This document shows, in pieces, positions 23,780-35,580 of a DNA stretch of 64,000 nt (within the stretch, counting starts at the first letter, position 1; each line of letters begins with the position of its first letter). The position numbers and the translations under genes were made by a program. A model generated the notes under the pieces. The model was not told the DNA's origin. It did not search any database and saw only the letters and a program-made list of their open reading frames with translations. The stretch is from positions 303,336 through 367,335 of the forward strand of contig WTXG01000023.1 in assembly GCA_022496185.1 (NCBI GenBank), read 5' to 3'. This stretch comes from Multifurca ochricompacta (Eukaryota; Basidiomycota; Agaricomycetes; Russulales; Russulaceae).

Positions 23780-24069
23780 CTTGAGAAAGTGGGTGTTGTG
23801 GAAAAAGAAAATAAGAAATATTCGGTGTTCGTTTGGCGTTGCGTTGAGGTTGTGAGGAAAGAAACGGAAACGGAGCGCTCACTCGGATGGACCCATTGGG
23901 ATGACGGTAGACTCGGACCGGACTTGCCTTTCTCTCTCTCTCTCGGCCCTCGGTCAGAGTCAGAGTTAACGGAATTCCTTTTTTCTTTCTTCATTCATCT
24001 TCGCCTTCGTCTTCGTGGCGACGCCGAAGCCGCGTCAGTCGATTATGTTGCTTTATTGTTCTTAAAGTC

Positions 24070-26077
24070 ATGGAAAACATCACATTTGACACGTCAATTC
24101 ATTCGGAAACTAGAGATCAGCTTCGTGAGATGGAGCTCGTTTACCAATCTATAACGTCATATCAACCCGCAATCAATACACCCCCCATCTTAGACTCATC
24201 GGTAGATGGTCACATCAGCCACGATAGCGAGCATCTCTCTGGTCTACGACCTTTGTCAGAAGCAGTGAAGCGAGATATAGACTTCATAAAGCAGGTGCTG
24301 CTATACCCCTGCCCTGAGTAGCCATTCAAGTGACTCTAACTCAAATTCTCCCCCTTCCATAGTAGTTTCTTGCGGGTCCTGACGCTACCTTCTTGCCACC
24401 ACCTTCGACAAATGCGCCATATCTTATCGCTGTATGGAAAGAAGTGCTGTCCTCTCCCCCTCCCATAATTGCAATTGGTAAGACATTCTCTGTATACCCA
24501 CAAAATACGTCTAGGGCGCAAGGGTGGAAATCGATGCTTGCGCAACCTGAAAGTTCTCGAGCTGGAAAACGACGGTCGACCAGCGTCAAAGTTGACGTTG
24601 TCGCTGACAACGGGCACTCTTGGATTCGAGTCAACACGCATGTCACATCCCTTTTGTACATTACCTCGTGATTTTCTAATCCTTTTACCAGTGCCAAGAA
24701 TTCAAGGCTGCTAGCAGAGTTTCGCGAGATTGATTCATATCTCACTGATTCCGAGTGTGAAGATGGAACCGATAATGGTCCGTCACTAGCTAGAACCGAG
24801 TTTGACAACAGCCTTCTGCGCATGGGACGTGGCCTCCTCGCTGCCGCATACGACAACCCTGTCTTAGGTACACCTCCGAAGGTCATTCTCCGCCTAACAC
24901 GAATAGATCCTGTCGCCACAGATGGGGGCGAGAATGACTTGAGGATCGCGCTTACAATCGAATTATTGCGCGAGATGGGGCTTTCTGTGGAGCTGGGCGA
25001 GCGTGGCGCAATTATGCAGCGCTTGAATTGGGTACCCGCTGTTCCATCTCCCCTAGCACTTATGCCAACGCATCAGATCAACCTCGACCTCTCCATCTTG
25101 ATCGCTCTTGTTTCAGATATTACTCACGCATCGCTTCCTAAGACCATGGATGCGGCCTACGAGCGCTTTATTCCATCTGCATCATACGTGAATTGGAAGC
25201 GGTCGAGCTTTCATTCGAAGAGTGACAGAAGTGGTGACAGCACGAACGCGATTACAAGGGTCACTAACGATGCCGTAGATTCGACCCAGCACTCTCGCGC
25301 GCTTGCCGAACAGTTGCATCAGGAAATGCAGAAGGGGTTACTCCAAGGATTCACGAGCGTTTACTCGCGTACTGGGGAAAAACAAATGCAGACGGCCCTA
25401 CCCAACCCCCCGTGTCACCTTCTGAGGATAAAGTTCTTTCCGTTCAGTTTTGGACGACTCTAGAGGCGCGGGACCGCTGCCTACGCATAGTCGACAAGAT
25501 CGGCGGATCAGCTGAGAAACGTCGAGCACATGCGCTCTTTCCTACATCACCAGGAGACGACTCCACGTCGCCAGTTGAGCAAGAGGCTCAATACTGGAAA
25601 GGCTCACGCTACCCCCTTGGTTTTCTCCCGCTCCTCCCCATTCGAGTGTTCCCCATCTCTGAGTCGGCTTCACCCGTATTGTCACAAGTGGGTTTTTTCA
25701 GCGCTCTAGAAGTGACATGTCGCACGCTACTCGCGGCTGGCGGTGCGCCACACCCACGCGCCATCCCGCCCACGCCGGAGTCCAAGATGACGGGTGAAGA
25801 CGAAATCCAGCGTGCTTCTGTCATGCGTACGAATGCACGGCTCACTGCACATACGGTGCAAAGCATGCTGTGCGGTGCCGTGCGCGGGTGGACGACACTC
25901 ACAGCGAATCGGACCAGCGTGAGGACGATGCTGCGGGAGGTGAAGACTCGTGGATCTGGGGTTGAGGCGCGGGGTCGAGGCACGGGCGCAGGAAATTATG
26001 CTGCCGTGTGGATTGTCGACCCGAGAAGCTTGGCGGAGGTGATGCGATCGGACGTCAGTGATGGGCCCCCGGCTTGA
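24070..26077 (+). CDS. UPF0415/DUF1308 family protein (C7orf25 homologue)
   Basis: Conserved eukaryotic protein of unknown molecular role. Start MENITFDTSIHSETR at 24070. Exon 2 carries YLIAVWKEVLSSPPPIIAIG and KTFSVY, then VKVDVVADNGHSWIRV, the family hallmark. After an intron come NSRLLAEFREIDSYL, PPKVILRLTRIDP, and HQINLDLSILIALVSDITH. The C-terminal part has FWTTLEARDRCLRIVDKIGG and AVRGWTTLTANRTSVR and stops at 26077. Between the two large exonic blocks the frame changes by one missing base at GGGGAAAAA (25374-25382); no intron with usable signals explains it. It is divergent from QCR8, with starts 290 bases apart, so the two promoters are shared or adjacent. Confidence 0.85.
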
Positions 26078-26511
26078 CCGGGGATGCTGGTGGCAATCCG
26101 CACTTGTTTTTTTGTTTGTTTTCTTGTACGTTATTACAAGCACTCTGCCGAAAGGAAAAGAAATGTTTTTGCATCTGCGGCGCGGATGAAGATTGTTGCC
26201 TCGAACTGTCCTTACGCGAGGCGTCGTCACTGATTTGCACCCTACTTGACATCTTGTCATGTATGACCTTCAGATCTCAGGGACCGGTGGATATGGTGAA
26301 TACGGGACAGTGGGGCATGCGAGCAGTTTGGCAAAGACAAGGAACAGTATACACGTGGTGCACTTGTCCTGCAAATATTGCACTTGCACTTGAACTTGCA
26401 CTTAGACACCTTGGATGCCAACAGTGTTATTGTTCTATTTTATCAGCTCAGAATAGATACGAGTTTTATTTTCTCACAGCTTCACGACCACAAGGCGATC
26501 TCAAGTTGAAC
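26078..26511. other. Intergenic between UPF0415 gene and carboxylesterase-fold gene
   Basis: 3' flank of the upstream gene and promoter of the next. A frame continuous with the next gene extends upstream to about 26263, but its sequence is Cys/Trp-rich and unlike the family, so the start at 26512 is preferred. Confidence 0.55.
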
Positions 26512-27449
26512 ATGGACTCAGAGTTCCATTTGCGAGAAGTAACAACGTCTTTGGACGCCGCACGTCCCAGGGTGAAACCACCACCACAATCATCAGCCAT
26601 CTCTGCGCCGTTCAGTTATTCACCGAGCGACGACGGAACCGATGAGAATCTCCTAATCCTCCTTCACGGGCTTGGTTCGCACAGTCATTATCTCTCTCTC
26701 AGAGGACCATCCATCTAATTCCCTTGTTTCACAATGTATCTAGGGGACACGCATCTCCCTTTCAGCAAGCTGGGCCGTTCTTTCAAACTTCCTCAGACGG
26801 CTACGTTAGCTCTGAGGGCGCCTAAGCAGTGCGTTCATATAGGCTCCTTCATGTATCCATAGTGTAACCTCCCCGCGGACAACAAAGGATACCATATCTG
26901 TACGAGCAATCGTTCCAATGGTACCCTTCCTTCGACGCGCTCGGCGACATCCTTGCCCACCCTAATCCGACAATGGCAATCGACTACATGATGAAGCTGT
27001 TCGATCACCTTGTGAATGATTGCGGGTGGTCCGCACCACGAATACATCTCTTTGGCTTCGCCCAGGGTGGGACTGTGGCCGCCGAGTCTGCGCTCAGATG
27101 GTGGCAGTACGGAGTCCAGCGGCAACAAAAAGATGGGAGTCCGTCGGCGCAGCCTCTCGGCTCAGTTGTCACCGTCGGTGGTCCCCTGCTTTCCTACCCT
27201 ACTCTTCCTGTTGTGTGCACGACGCCAATTCTGGTGTTTCACCGCCCACCACCATCAGAGCCACACTTATCAGGGGATGCCTTTACAGCCTTCAGAAAGG
27301 GTTTTTCGAGAGTCATAGACGTCAAGAAGAGCGGACAAGGTATGCCTCGCTCAAAGGATGAGTGGTATCCCATCATGGAACTCTGGAGCGAGCAGCTCGA
27401 ACGCAGACAGGTGGAGGGGATCTACGAAGTGACGACTGAGGCAACTTGA
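26512..27449 (+). CDS. Phospholipase/carboxylesterase-fold protein with altered nucleophile motif
   Basis: Member of the acyl-protein-thioesterase-like alpha/beta hydrolase family (abhydrolase_2). Start MDSEFHLREVTTS at 26512; three exons joined in frame give about 270 residues. Features are NLLILLHGLGDTHLPFSKLG (oxyanion loop HGLGD), FKLPQTATLALRAP, PYLYEQSFQWYPSFD, and RIHLFGFAQGGTVAAE, where the family normally has G-x-S-x-G. Here Ala (GCC, 27060-27062) replaces the nucleophilic Ser. The C-terminus has GSVVTVGGPLLSYP and TTPILVFHRPPPSE; a catalytic His near the end is not obvious. It is therefore probably inactive as a hydrolase or uses another residue. Whether the Ala is a family trait or special to this gene cannot be decided here. 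Confidence 0.82.
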
Positions 27450-28093
27450 CTTTGACATTTAATGCAGGACATTCATGAAAGTCATTTACAAGTATTAAGC
27501 TGCTTATCATTAAACGAAAATAAGACCCGGGATTGGGGAGGGGGGGCTTGCACTATGTCTAGTCGTGCCTCGTGAGAAAAGAATTCAAATTCGTTTTGGC
27601 TGCATTCCCAAGATTGCGTGGTTTACTGAATGAGGTTTGGTGGTAAAGGATATGCCTGGGTTTCCTTGAAGGAAGGGAACAACATTAACCCTCCCTCTCC
27701 TCCGATGATACTTACAAATCAGTTCATGCTCGCGAGGGTAAAGAATGAGTGCCTTGGCTACATCTCCGAGGTGATATCTGTAGAGGCCATGAAACCCTTG
27801 CTATTCACTGTGAGCCCAGAGGAAACCCCAATCGAATACAAGTGGGGATCCACGTCACACTTCATCGGCGGTAGAAGAGGGCCCAGTATGTTGATGCAGT
27901 AGTGTTATTGATGGCTTGCGGCTGGATTTTTTATACCGCCCTGGCTTTTGTCCTATCATCAAGCACAGTGTGAATCACTCGTCGTCTCAAGGTTACCATA
28001 GGCCCGTACGGTTTCGAAGGTTCCGGTCATCAAAAAAATCTGCGTTAACCAAGTCCTGGAATGTTGCTGTCGTGGAAGAATGAGGAAGATTGG
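27450..28093. other. Convergent intergenic region
   Basis: Lies between two 3' ends. A 90-codon plus-strand frame at 27630-27902 has no recognisable domain or support, so I leave it uncalled. Otherwise nothing is seen. Confidence 0.55.
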
Positions 28094-28947
28094 TTATGAC
28101 ATCGCTTGAATCTGCTCAAAGTGATAAGCGCAATGACAACGAACCATCCAGTCTGACGGACCCAAGTGGGGGCCATAGATGGCCTCTAGGCGCACTTTTA
28201 CGTTACGTATGACACTGTGGGGCTTGGTAAGTCTCCACTACACACCTAAGGCTAGGACAGGACTTACTTGCCATCGAACAGTCCAGTGGCGCCAACAATA
28301 TCGAGAACATCATCCCAACCAATAGGGTAATGCCGGTCATGTGCACTTTTTTCGACCGAAGGACAATACGATGCCAGAGCCGATAAAATGTGCTCCAGGT
28401 GGGATGAGGACACGTCAGACAAAGCACGCAAAGAGGAAGGGGGTAACAGCACTTCGACAGGGTCTTCATTCAGTGTACTAGGGTCAATGCCATGGAATTG
28501 TGAAGAAGTGAGCACGGGAAGGTAGTTCAAATTCGAGGTGCCAAAAGCCAGAACCTGCTTGGCAAGCGAATGCACTTCATCTTCGAACCCCCACTCCGGG
28601 ATGTGGATATCCCCGGCCAGAAGGGGCCACCGGGTCCACGTGTTTCGAGACGTCCCAGGAGGAACAGAAGCATCCCCAGTCGATGGATGGCCCTGAAATT
28701 CAATAGACGGGCTCGAAACACCGTTATAATCTGCCTGTGACGAGGTGGAAGCTTCGAGCCAACCCGTTTCTCTCTTGATCCCAGATGTAGCTTGCCATGA
28801 TGGGTGTGGGGTATCCACTCGAGTGAGGTGTGTAGCGATATCAAGTGTGTCTGACACACGTAAGACACGAATCAAAGCGGCATATTCAGAAATTTCTGAG
28901 TGCAAAGCTGCAGGGACTGTTTTTCTTTTTTTCTTTTGTTTCCCCAT
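28094..28947 (-). CDS. Conserved basidiomycete hypothetical protein
   Basis: I do not recognise the family. Start MGKQKKKRKTVPAAL at 28947, a basic N-terminus that could serve as a nuclear or nucleolar signal. The body has SEYAALIRVLRVSDTLDIA, RWPLLAGDIHIPEWGFEDEV, LPVLTSSQFHGIDPSTL and YPIGWDDVLDIVGATGLFDG. An intron with GTAAGT and CAG ends leads to the last exon, VIRNVKVRLEAIYGPHLGP, and TAA at 28094. The total is about 265 residues, with no transmembrane segment or catalytic motif visible. Good splice signals and a clean frame argue that it is real. Confidence 0.7.
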
Positions 28948-29204
28948 GGCCTGCGATGCGAGGTATCAGTGAGGTGATGATGATGTTGTGCGTTGGCGCG
29001 TGGCGGCAAGTGAACGACCACGACACGTGAGGGTCATGGGAAGTAATTAGTCATATGCTGTACAGCTCTGCAAGCCTCAACCATTCACTAAACCAAGCAC
29101 TCGCCTCACTATCTTTGAGTGGTACTCTCCTCTTCACAAGATCGTGTACGTTGTCATTTATTCGTCTCTTTTTACAAAATTTTCTGACACAATCACTTTT
29201 CAGA

Positions 29205-29335
29205 ATGAGAGAGAAGTGGAAGAAAAAGAGATCTCGTAGGCTCAGACGTAAACGCCGAAAAATGCGCGCCCGTTCCAGTGAGTCTAGTCGTTAAGCAGCC
29301 CCTTAGCGGCACACTAACTCTCTTGACCAGAGTGA
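29205..29335 (+). CDS. RPL41: 60S ribosomal protein eL41
   Basis: eL41 is the smallest ribosomal protein, a basic helix bridging the two subunits. The first exon, 29205-29277, encodes MREKWKKKRSRRLRRKRRKM plus ARS. An intron at 29278-29330 (GTGAGT...CAG) splits the last Lys codon, and the terminal exon is only five bases (AG TGA, 29331-29335). The product is 25 residues, exactly the universal eL41 length. The base run TTTTCAG immediately before the ATG suggests a further intron in the 5' UTR, common for ribosomal protein genes. At this size it is easily missed by gene finders. Confidence 0.96.
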
Positions 29336-30678
29336 TGATCATAAAACTGCCAAGCGCGCGAGTCAAACTGTCGTCTTTTCTCAAGGCTGGGGAATTGCTC
29401 AGTAATTACCCATTTCCCATTCGCCGTGGCGGCTACCTTGATCGTGTAGTTTTGCTGCATACCGCAGCAGAACAGCTGGCTGTCAAGCCGAGTCGGGGTG
29501 GTTATTTGGTCAATGTTTTTGTATCATATATAATAACATGGCGGTCTATCTGCTGTGATTCTTGTCGGGTGTGAGAAGTTTGGTACGGGTGGGCACGTTG
29601 AACTCCTCTCGTCCACACTGCCTGGGAGAATTTTTCCTTTTTTTTTTTTTTCTGAACTAGCCTTGCGCAACACGACTCGCATTCACGGTCTGTTGTGTTT
29701 CTTGACCCTACCCATTACGTGCCATACTGACGGTCGATTTATTTAGTGCCATGACTGACAAGCCCCTCCGGCAGAGGGGAGCTGGGCATCGTTGGAGTCG
29801 TTCCTCCTAACCAATGAATGGGTGAGCCAGTGTTCAGTGTGTATCAGAGTCAGAGTTAGAGTCAAGGTCTATCATACCGGTTCTTGGCTCTGGAGCCTCA
29901 CATTGGGTTGATAGGAATTGGAAGGAATTGGATGATTGGAATATGCCACGTGCAAGATTCTCAGAAGTTGGCTCGCGTGCTCTCCTCTCGCGCGTGAGAA
30001 AGTGGGACAGAGAGGGAATAAGGGTCGCTGGTTACTTGCAATCGCATTTTCACTTTGATTTTTCATATCTTCACGTCTTTCTCTGTCTATCTTGAAATCC
30101 TTAACCTTGGAACACGTATCTCTAAGGTCGTGCAAATCGTCAGGCGATGTCCAACATTCTCTGGGTGGATCCGCATTAAAATTGGTCAAGCTACTACAAC
30201 TATCAAGTTTCTTAATGGGGTTATTGACACCTGCACTCTTTGTTCTCGGTCTCCGCGCTGCCCTTCTTCTATCATAGCAAAGCGGCATTGTTTCCGCATC
30301 TAGTTATTTGAAAGGTGCGCCAGTCTCTATACATCTAAAGACACCGGCTGGTGGCCAGAAATGTATTCCTCCTTGTGCAGTCGCTTTGTCGTTCTGAATA
30401 CTTCTTCTCCCAACTCAAACTCGTACAACTCGACCAGTTCATAGTGTTCCCTAATTTAGGAAATTCGATATTCGAGGGTCATGGACTATACTTTCATCTC
30501 CGCATCGCGAATACCGTCTCTCGGTCTTCCTTTGGCTCCTAGTCTTCGCAGGTCTATGAACAATTCCGCCCCCTGCCTAGATGCCGTTAACGCGTCGTTT
30601 GTCGTTTAAAACACCTGGGTCAGGGTGTCCTCTCCCCAGCTCCCCCTTCGTGATTTTCTTGCCAAAAGACCTACTACA
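29336..30678. other. Intergenic region between RPL41 and peptidase copy B
   Basis: 1.3 kb with no gene I can support. It contains a T run near 29637-29652. A minus-strand frame of 138 codons (29872-30288, MPLCYDRRRAARRPRTK) is charged but has no family resemblance and lacks convincing splice partners. The last 0.3 kb should be the peptidase promoter. Confidence 0.5.
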
Positions 30679-33413
30679 ATGTTTTTTCGACTCGGCATCT
30701 GGACCTTCCCTCTGACTGTCGCTATGGCAATACCCGTTCGTTTAGATCTTTGTACTGCCATAGCTGGAGCATCATATGCAACTCCTGCGGATGTCCTGGC
30801 TTGCTTGAGGTCATTCCCATTCAACGAGACTCTTCGACAGAACATATTGAGCACTGTATCGAAGGTTTTCGACTTCTACACTTTCGAAGATTACTACCCA
30901 AAGTCAAGTGCACCATTCCCAAATATGAGGCATATACGCGCAGGACTTGCCCGGATAAACACCACATCGTACAGTGTAATTTTGTAAACGCCAGTTCTTT
31001 TGAACTTCCATACAGCTAACACTCATCTCAGACCGACTATGACTTCAACCTCGACTTGTATAATTTTGTGAATCAGCTGAATGATGGGCACACGCGTATG
31101 TCGTATCAGCTTACGGCTTGAACAGCTGAAACGCATTTATCGCCGCTATCACAGTATGGCTCCCAAGCTGTTACGTGACTTGGGAAAGCCTCCTTCCGAC
31201 TCCCGTTGTTTCCATATCTGTTAGTGGCATGGAAGGCGTCTACATTGCACCCGATGCAGTCGACTTCATGGCCTTGCTTCCTCCTGGCTTCACCGAATTC
31301 TATGACTCGATAGGGTTTAATTGGCAACGACTTGCAGGCGCACGAGTTCTTCGGATTGAAGGCATGGACCCTTATGATTACGTGGACTGGGTTGCAGACA
31401 CCGTAACTGGCAACTATCTCGATCATGGCGTCCGTGTAAACAGCGTATTTACCAGCTACAGACTTTCCGGCTCTTCGTTCTCTCAAAAGTTCGGAGATCT
31501 GGCTGGGCGGGTATTCAGTCCCGTCGAAAACCTGACGTTCTCATTGATACCTGAGGGGCGACTCGTTCTGAAACTGTCACAGTTCCGTTCCTAAACGTCT
31601 TTATGGGGAGCCGTTTCTCAGACCGAGAGTCATAGTTCGTCCTTCTAATCTCATCTATGTCTCTTATTTTACCTTTTATCGCAGTTGGGCAATAAACTGC
31701 GCTGCCAATGGCAATACGAATGGTGTGGACAGGAGGCGGACGCCAAATAGCCTACAGCTCCGCCCCAGGTTGCAACCTAAGGGACTTTCCCGTCCGCCTT
31801 CTGATGCAATTGGACTACCTCCCAAATTCCAACCCTCGTTGCCACCCGTGAATAATAATGCCAGTGTCATGGTCTCTTATCTCCTTCCAGACGGTATCAC
31901 TGGCATCGTGAGTCGCCTCGCCACTTCCACGACTAGTCATCGTTTACCATTCGTAGCTGTTTATAGGATCTTTCCAAGACTCTGATTTCGAACAATTTCA
32001 AGTTGATGTAGTCGCCACAATCAATTCTCTCAAGGCGGCCGGAGCCACACGGCTTCTCATAGACCTTACCAACAATCCGGGCGGATTCATTTGCCAGGGC
32101 CTTTTCCTGCATCAGTACTTAGCTGGGCTGAATTTTGGGTACCCGTGAGAACTAGGTGCTTGTTTGTCATTGTAGCCCGTCCTAACACGGACAACCACTC
32201 CCAGCGGCTTCCAAAGCGCAGTTCGGGGCAACTTGCTTGCACAGAAGATAGTTCGTGAGGTCATAGCTCAAAGTATCAGTGAGGACGTCTCCTTTTACGT
32301 TCCAAGCCAGTGTACGAATCAAACCTCACGTCTCGGAAAGTGCTAATACCTCTCAGGGGCATCTTTAAACGATGCGCTATTCCTTGACAATTATAATTAC
32401 ATTGACCCACCAATCGATGTCGATATTAATGGCCGCATGGATGCTACATCCCAACGCTTCCGCGTCAGTAATTGATTCGGGTCTTTCGCAAGTATATTGA
32501 TGAGTTTGACCTGACTTAGGACGCCTGCCCCTTTTCTGTTCCTATTTCAAGTTTACCCCCATTTGACTTGACTCGAGTCGCTATTGGTATTCCTTCTGGT
32601 GTAATTATGAATGCATATTTCATTAACCCCCGCCGTCAGTGACGAATGGAAACTGCGCGTCGACCTGTGCTATGTTCAGTACCCTGATGAAAGAGCGTCA
32701 TAATACAACCATTGCTGTATTTGGAGGTCGCCCTGGACAAGGAATAGAGTTCAAAGGTGCCGTCTGTTCCGCTCTCTTCCATATTACATTCTAACGACAA
32801 AAGTGTGGCCCTAGGCATGGCTGGGAATCAGGTTTTGGAGTGGGCTGACCTTGACTCAGAGATCAAGACTGCGGGGCTCAAGGATGTGAGCACACTATTT
32901 CATGCCACTCCTATATTCTGCTCAGAGGAAGCATTCTATTAGGATCCCTTGGCCCCTCCTGATTTGTGAGTGTGTTGAACTTCTTTATTACGTCCTTGTA
33001 ACTAGATTCTGGTAGATTGGTTTCTGCCAACATGCGGTAAAATATTTTGAGTTATTTATTCGGGGTTAATGGACCTGCGTCTACAGTCATAATTGGAGGA
33101 CCGCGTACAGTTATCTCGACGAGGCTACGCCTATTGGTGAGGGAAACGGCTGTATGGGTATGATGATATAACGTTAACATCACCACTATGCGACATTTCA
33201 GCATATTACTCGGAGCCTCCGACGTGTGAGTCACTCCGCCCAACGTTTTCTCTGACTGTTCGATTCGAAGGAAGCTCCCGAACAGTTCGCTTTCCATACA
33301 CTGCCGACACTTACAATGACCCCCAAAATCTCTGGATTTTCGCGTAAGTGGCTGCCAGTAGATTCAATTATCTACGCTGAAATTCACGCAGGGCCCGGGA
33401 GATCTTCGGTTAG
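30679..33413 (+). CDS. Secreted S41-family (CPAF-like) serine peptidase, copy B
   Basis: Paralogue of the minus-strand peptidase at 5.5-8.3 kb. ATG at 30679 opens a signal peptide (MFFRLGIWTFPLTVAMAIP). Conserved landmarks in the same order: RSFPFNETLRQNILSTVSKV, DFYTFEDYYP, FVNQLNDGHT (His codon 31089-31091), LPSCYVTWESLLPTPVVSI, IGFNWQRLAGARVLRIEGM, ESYWAINCAANGNTNGVD, AIGLPPKFQPSLPPVN, LLIDLTNNPGGFICQGLFL, YPGFQSAVRGNLLAQKI, TNGNCASTCAMFSTL (Ser codon 32660-32662), MAGNQVLEWADLDSEIK, and FPYTADTYNDPQNLWIFA ending AREIFG with TAG at 33411-33413. About ten introns. One base is missing at GGGG 31555-31558 relative to the family frame. It is predicted secreted; the substrate is unknown. Splicing of the middle small exons (32300-32640) is approximate. 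Confidence 0.87.
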
Positions 33414-33968
33414 ACGAGTGGGTTGCTTTAAACAGACGGGTATCGGATTTTTGTGTATCGACAATAATTGCTTGCTCGGAGTTGAGCGCCTTGCGGTGTT
33501 TGTCTTTATTCGCTCCATCTTCCTACATCGGCATGCGAAATTTCGGGTCATTATTCGTACATCAGGTGCATGAATGCTTTATAGTAGATGGTGTTTTGAG
33601 CCATGGCCCGAAAGGCAGGCCCAGAGGAGTTATACCAGACCCCGACGAACAATTGATCGATATCCACCGCATAGGCCGGGGTTACGCCTGGGTAGTCTGA
33701 AAGAACCATGGTCCATCATGCCCACAGTTGGCTGGGCTAGCTGTGATGAGAGCATGCTGGCTCCAGAACGGCCGGTTCCGTATTAACACTTTTCGGGGCC
33801 CGTTGAGATGATGACGGAGCTCTCGGAACGGTGATTGAGCACGAGAATGAGATAAAAGCCGGGGGTTCCCTTGATTCGTCTCTCGCCTCTCGCCTCTCGC
33901 TCAAACTCGAACCCACTACATCCCACATCAGTCTTCGTCACTCACTTTGATCCTACGGTCTCTTAAAC
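33414..33968. other. Intergenic: peptidase B 3' flank and FBA1 promoter
   Basis: No gene is supported. CGCCTCT repeats at about 33882-33903 and a pyrimidine-rich stretch just before the FBA1 ATG are typical of a strong promoter and leader. Short plus-strand frames at 33482-33786 have no features. Confidence 0.55.
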
Positions 33969-35580
33969 ATGGGTCTCCTTGACATCGTACCGGTATGATC
34001 TAGCACGGCTTCATCATCGAGCTCCTGTTGATCTATTGTAGCCCGGCGTCGTCACCGGTGATAATGTTCGCAAAATTTTTGAGTACGCAAAAGAGCACAA
34101 GGTCAGAAATCAAGTCCGAATAAATGTCCTGGTGATCTGCTAAGCGAATGATAAATGCGCTTTCAGTTTGCTATCCCTGTACGTAACCTTTACCCCACCC
34201 CTACATGATCCGCTCAATAACTTTCTCACACAGGCCATTGTAAGTCGGAAAGGCAATCTTATCGTATCTCAAAGCATGACTTTAAACACTGTAGAACGTA
34301 ACATCGTCCTCTACTGCCAACGCTGTACTCGAAGCTGCCCGGTCAGTACCCCTCTTAACGATTTTTCCAACTTCTGACCTATAAGCAGAGACATCAAGTC
34401 CCCCATAATCCTTCAGGTTTCACAGGGCGGCAGCGCTTATTTCTCTGGAAAAGGCCTGGCCAATGACAAACAACAAGCCTCTATTACTGGTGCTATCGCC
34501 GCTGCGCACCACATCCGAACCGTTGCTAAGGCGTATGGCATGTGTGTCCCATGTTTCGAGTGCATGAGTCTCCGGCCCTTCTGACTTGCAATTTCATTTA
34601 TAGTCCAGTAATCTTGCACTCTGATCACTGTGCTGAGAAGCTCCTTCCCTGGTTTGATGGCATGCTTGAAGCAGATGAAGCATATTTCAAGGAGCACCAG
34701 GAACCCCTTTTCTCTTCCCACATGCTTGATCTCTCCGAGGAGCCGAAGGAGCAGAACATCGCAACGTGCGTGAAATACTTTGAACGCATGGCGCCCTTAG
34801 GCCTCTGGCTTGAGATGGAAATCGGTATCACGGGTGGCGAAGAGGATGGGGTTGACAACACGGATGTTGACAACAGCAGCCTGTACACCCAACCAGAAGA
34901 CGTATACGATGTATACAATGCACTCTCAAAGATCAGCAAAAACTTTAGCATAGCAGCTGCGTTCGGCAATGTGCACGGTGTCTACAAACCGGGGAATGTA
35001 CGGCTGCATCCGGAGCTTCTTTCCAAACACCAGGCGTTTGCCAAAGAAAAGATCGGTGGCCCTCTTGAGCAACCTCTGTAAGTACCATGTTTTTACCTCT
35101 GAGCTCCACCTTATCGGTACTCTGCAGCTTCCTTGTCTTCCACGGTGGCTCGGGCTCTACTAAGGAGGAAATCCAAACAGCTGTTAACAATGGTGTTGTT
35201 AAGATGAATGTGGATACTGGTCTGTGTTTTCCTTTCCAACGCGCATGTGATGGGTTAAAAGCCACTTAGACACCCAGTTCGCGTATCTCGCTGGCATTCG
35301 AGTAATCATATTCTCCTTCTGGACTATCCTCGGCAGGGGCTGATGATCGATATCCAGGACTTTGTCATTAAGAAGAAGGATTACCTCTTCGCGCAGGTTG
35401 GCAACCCGGAAGGCCCTGACAAGCCCAACAAGAAAGTAAGACATACATTAGGCAAACACTGGAGCGTTGCTGATTGCGATTTAGTTCTATGACCCGCGTG
35501 TCTGGGTCCGCGAAGGTGAAAAGACTCTCACGGAGCGTGTCAAGGTCGCGTGCCAAGACCTTGGCAACGTAAGTAAGTAG
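33969..35580 (+). CDS. FBA1: Class II fructose-bisphosphate aldolase
   Basis: Cytosolic zinc-dependent aldolase of glycolysis and gluconeogenesis (fructose-1,6-bisphosphate to GAP plus DHAP). Start MGLLDIVPPGVVTGDNVRK at 33969, then several very short exons giving FAIPAINVTSSSTANAVLEA and IILQVSQGGSAYFSGKG. The long exon has YGIPVILHSDHCAEKLLPW (catalytic and zinc-binding HSDHC), MEIGITGGEEDGVDN, and SIAAAFGNVHGVYKPGNV (zinc ligand). After an intron come FLVFHGGSGSTKEEI, NNGVVKMNVDTDTQFAYL, VWVREGEKTLTERV and QDLGN. The C-terminus is ambiguous. Reading through the donor GTAAGTAAGTAG ends the protein at 35580 (DLGNVSK). Splicing to the acceptor at 35628 extends it to 35808 in the frame as given, or would end at 35639 if a base is missing at the junction. 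Confidence 0.94.

Noticed and set aside
27630..27902. 90-codon plus-strand open frame
   Set aside because: It sits in a convergent 3' region and shows no recognisable motif; a short local similarity (GYAWV) to sequence downstream of peptidase B is too weak to use.
29872..30288. 138-codon minus-strand open frame beginning MPLCYDRRRAARRP
   Set aside because: ATG present and charged composition, but no family resemblance, no splice partners and no neighbouring support.
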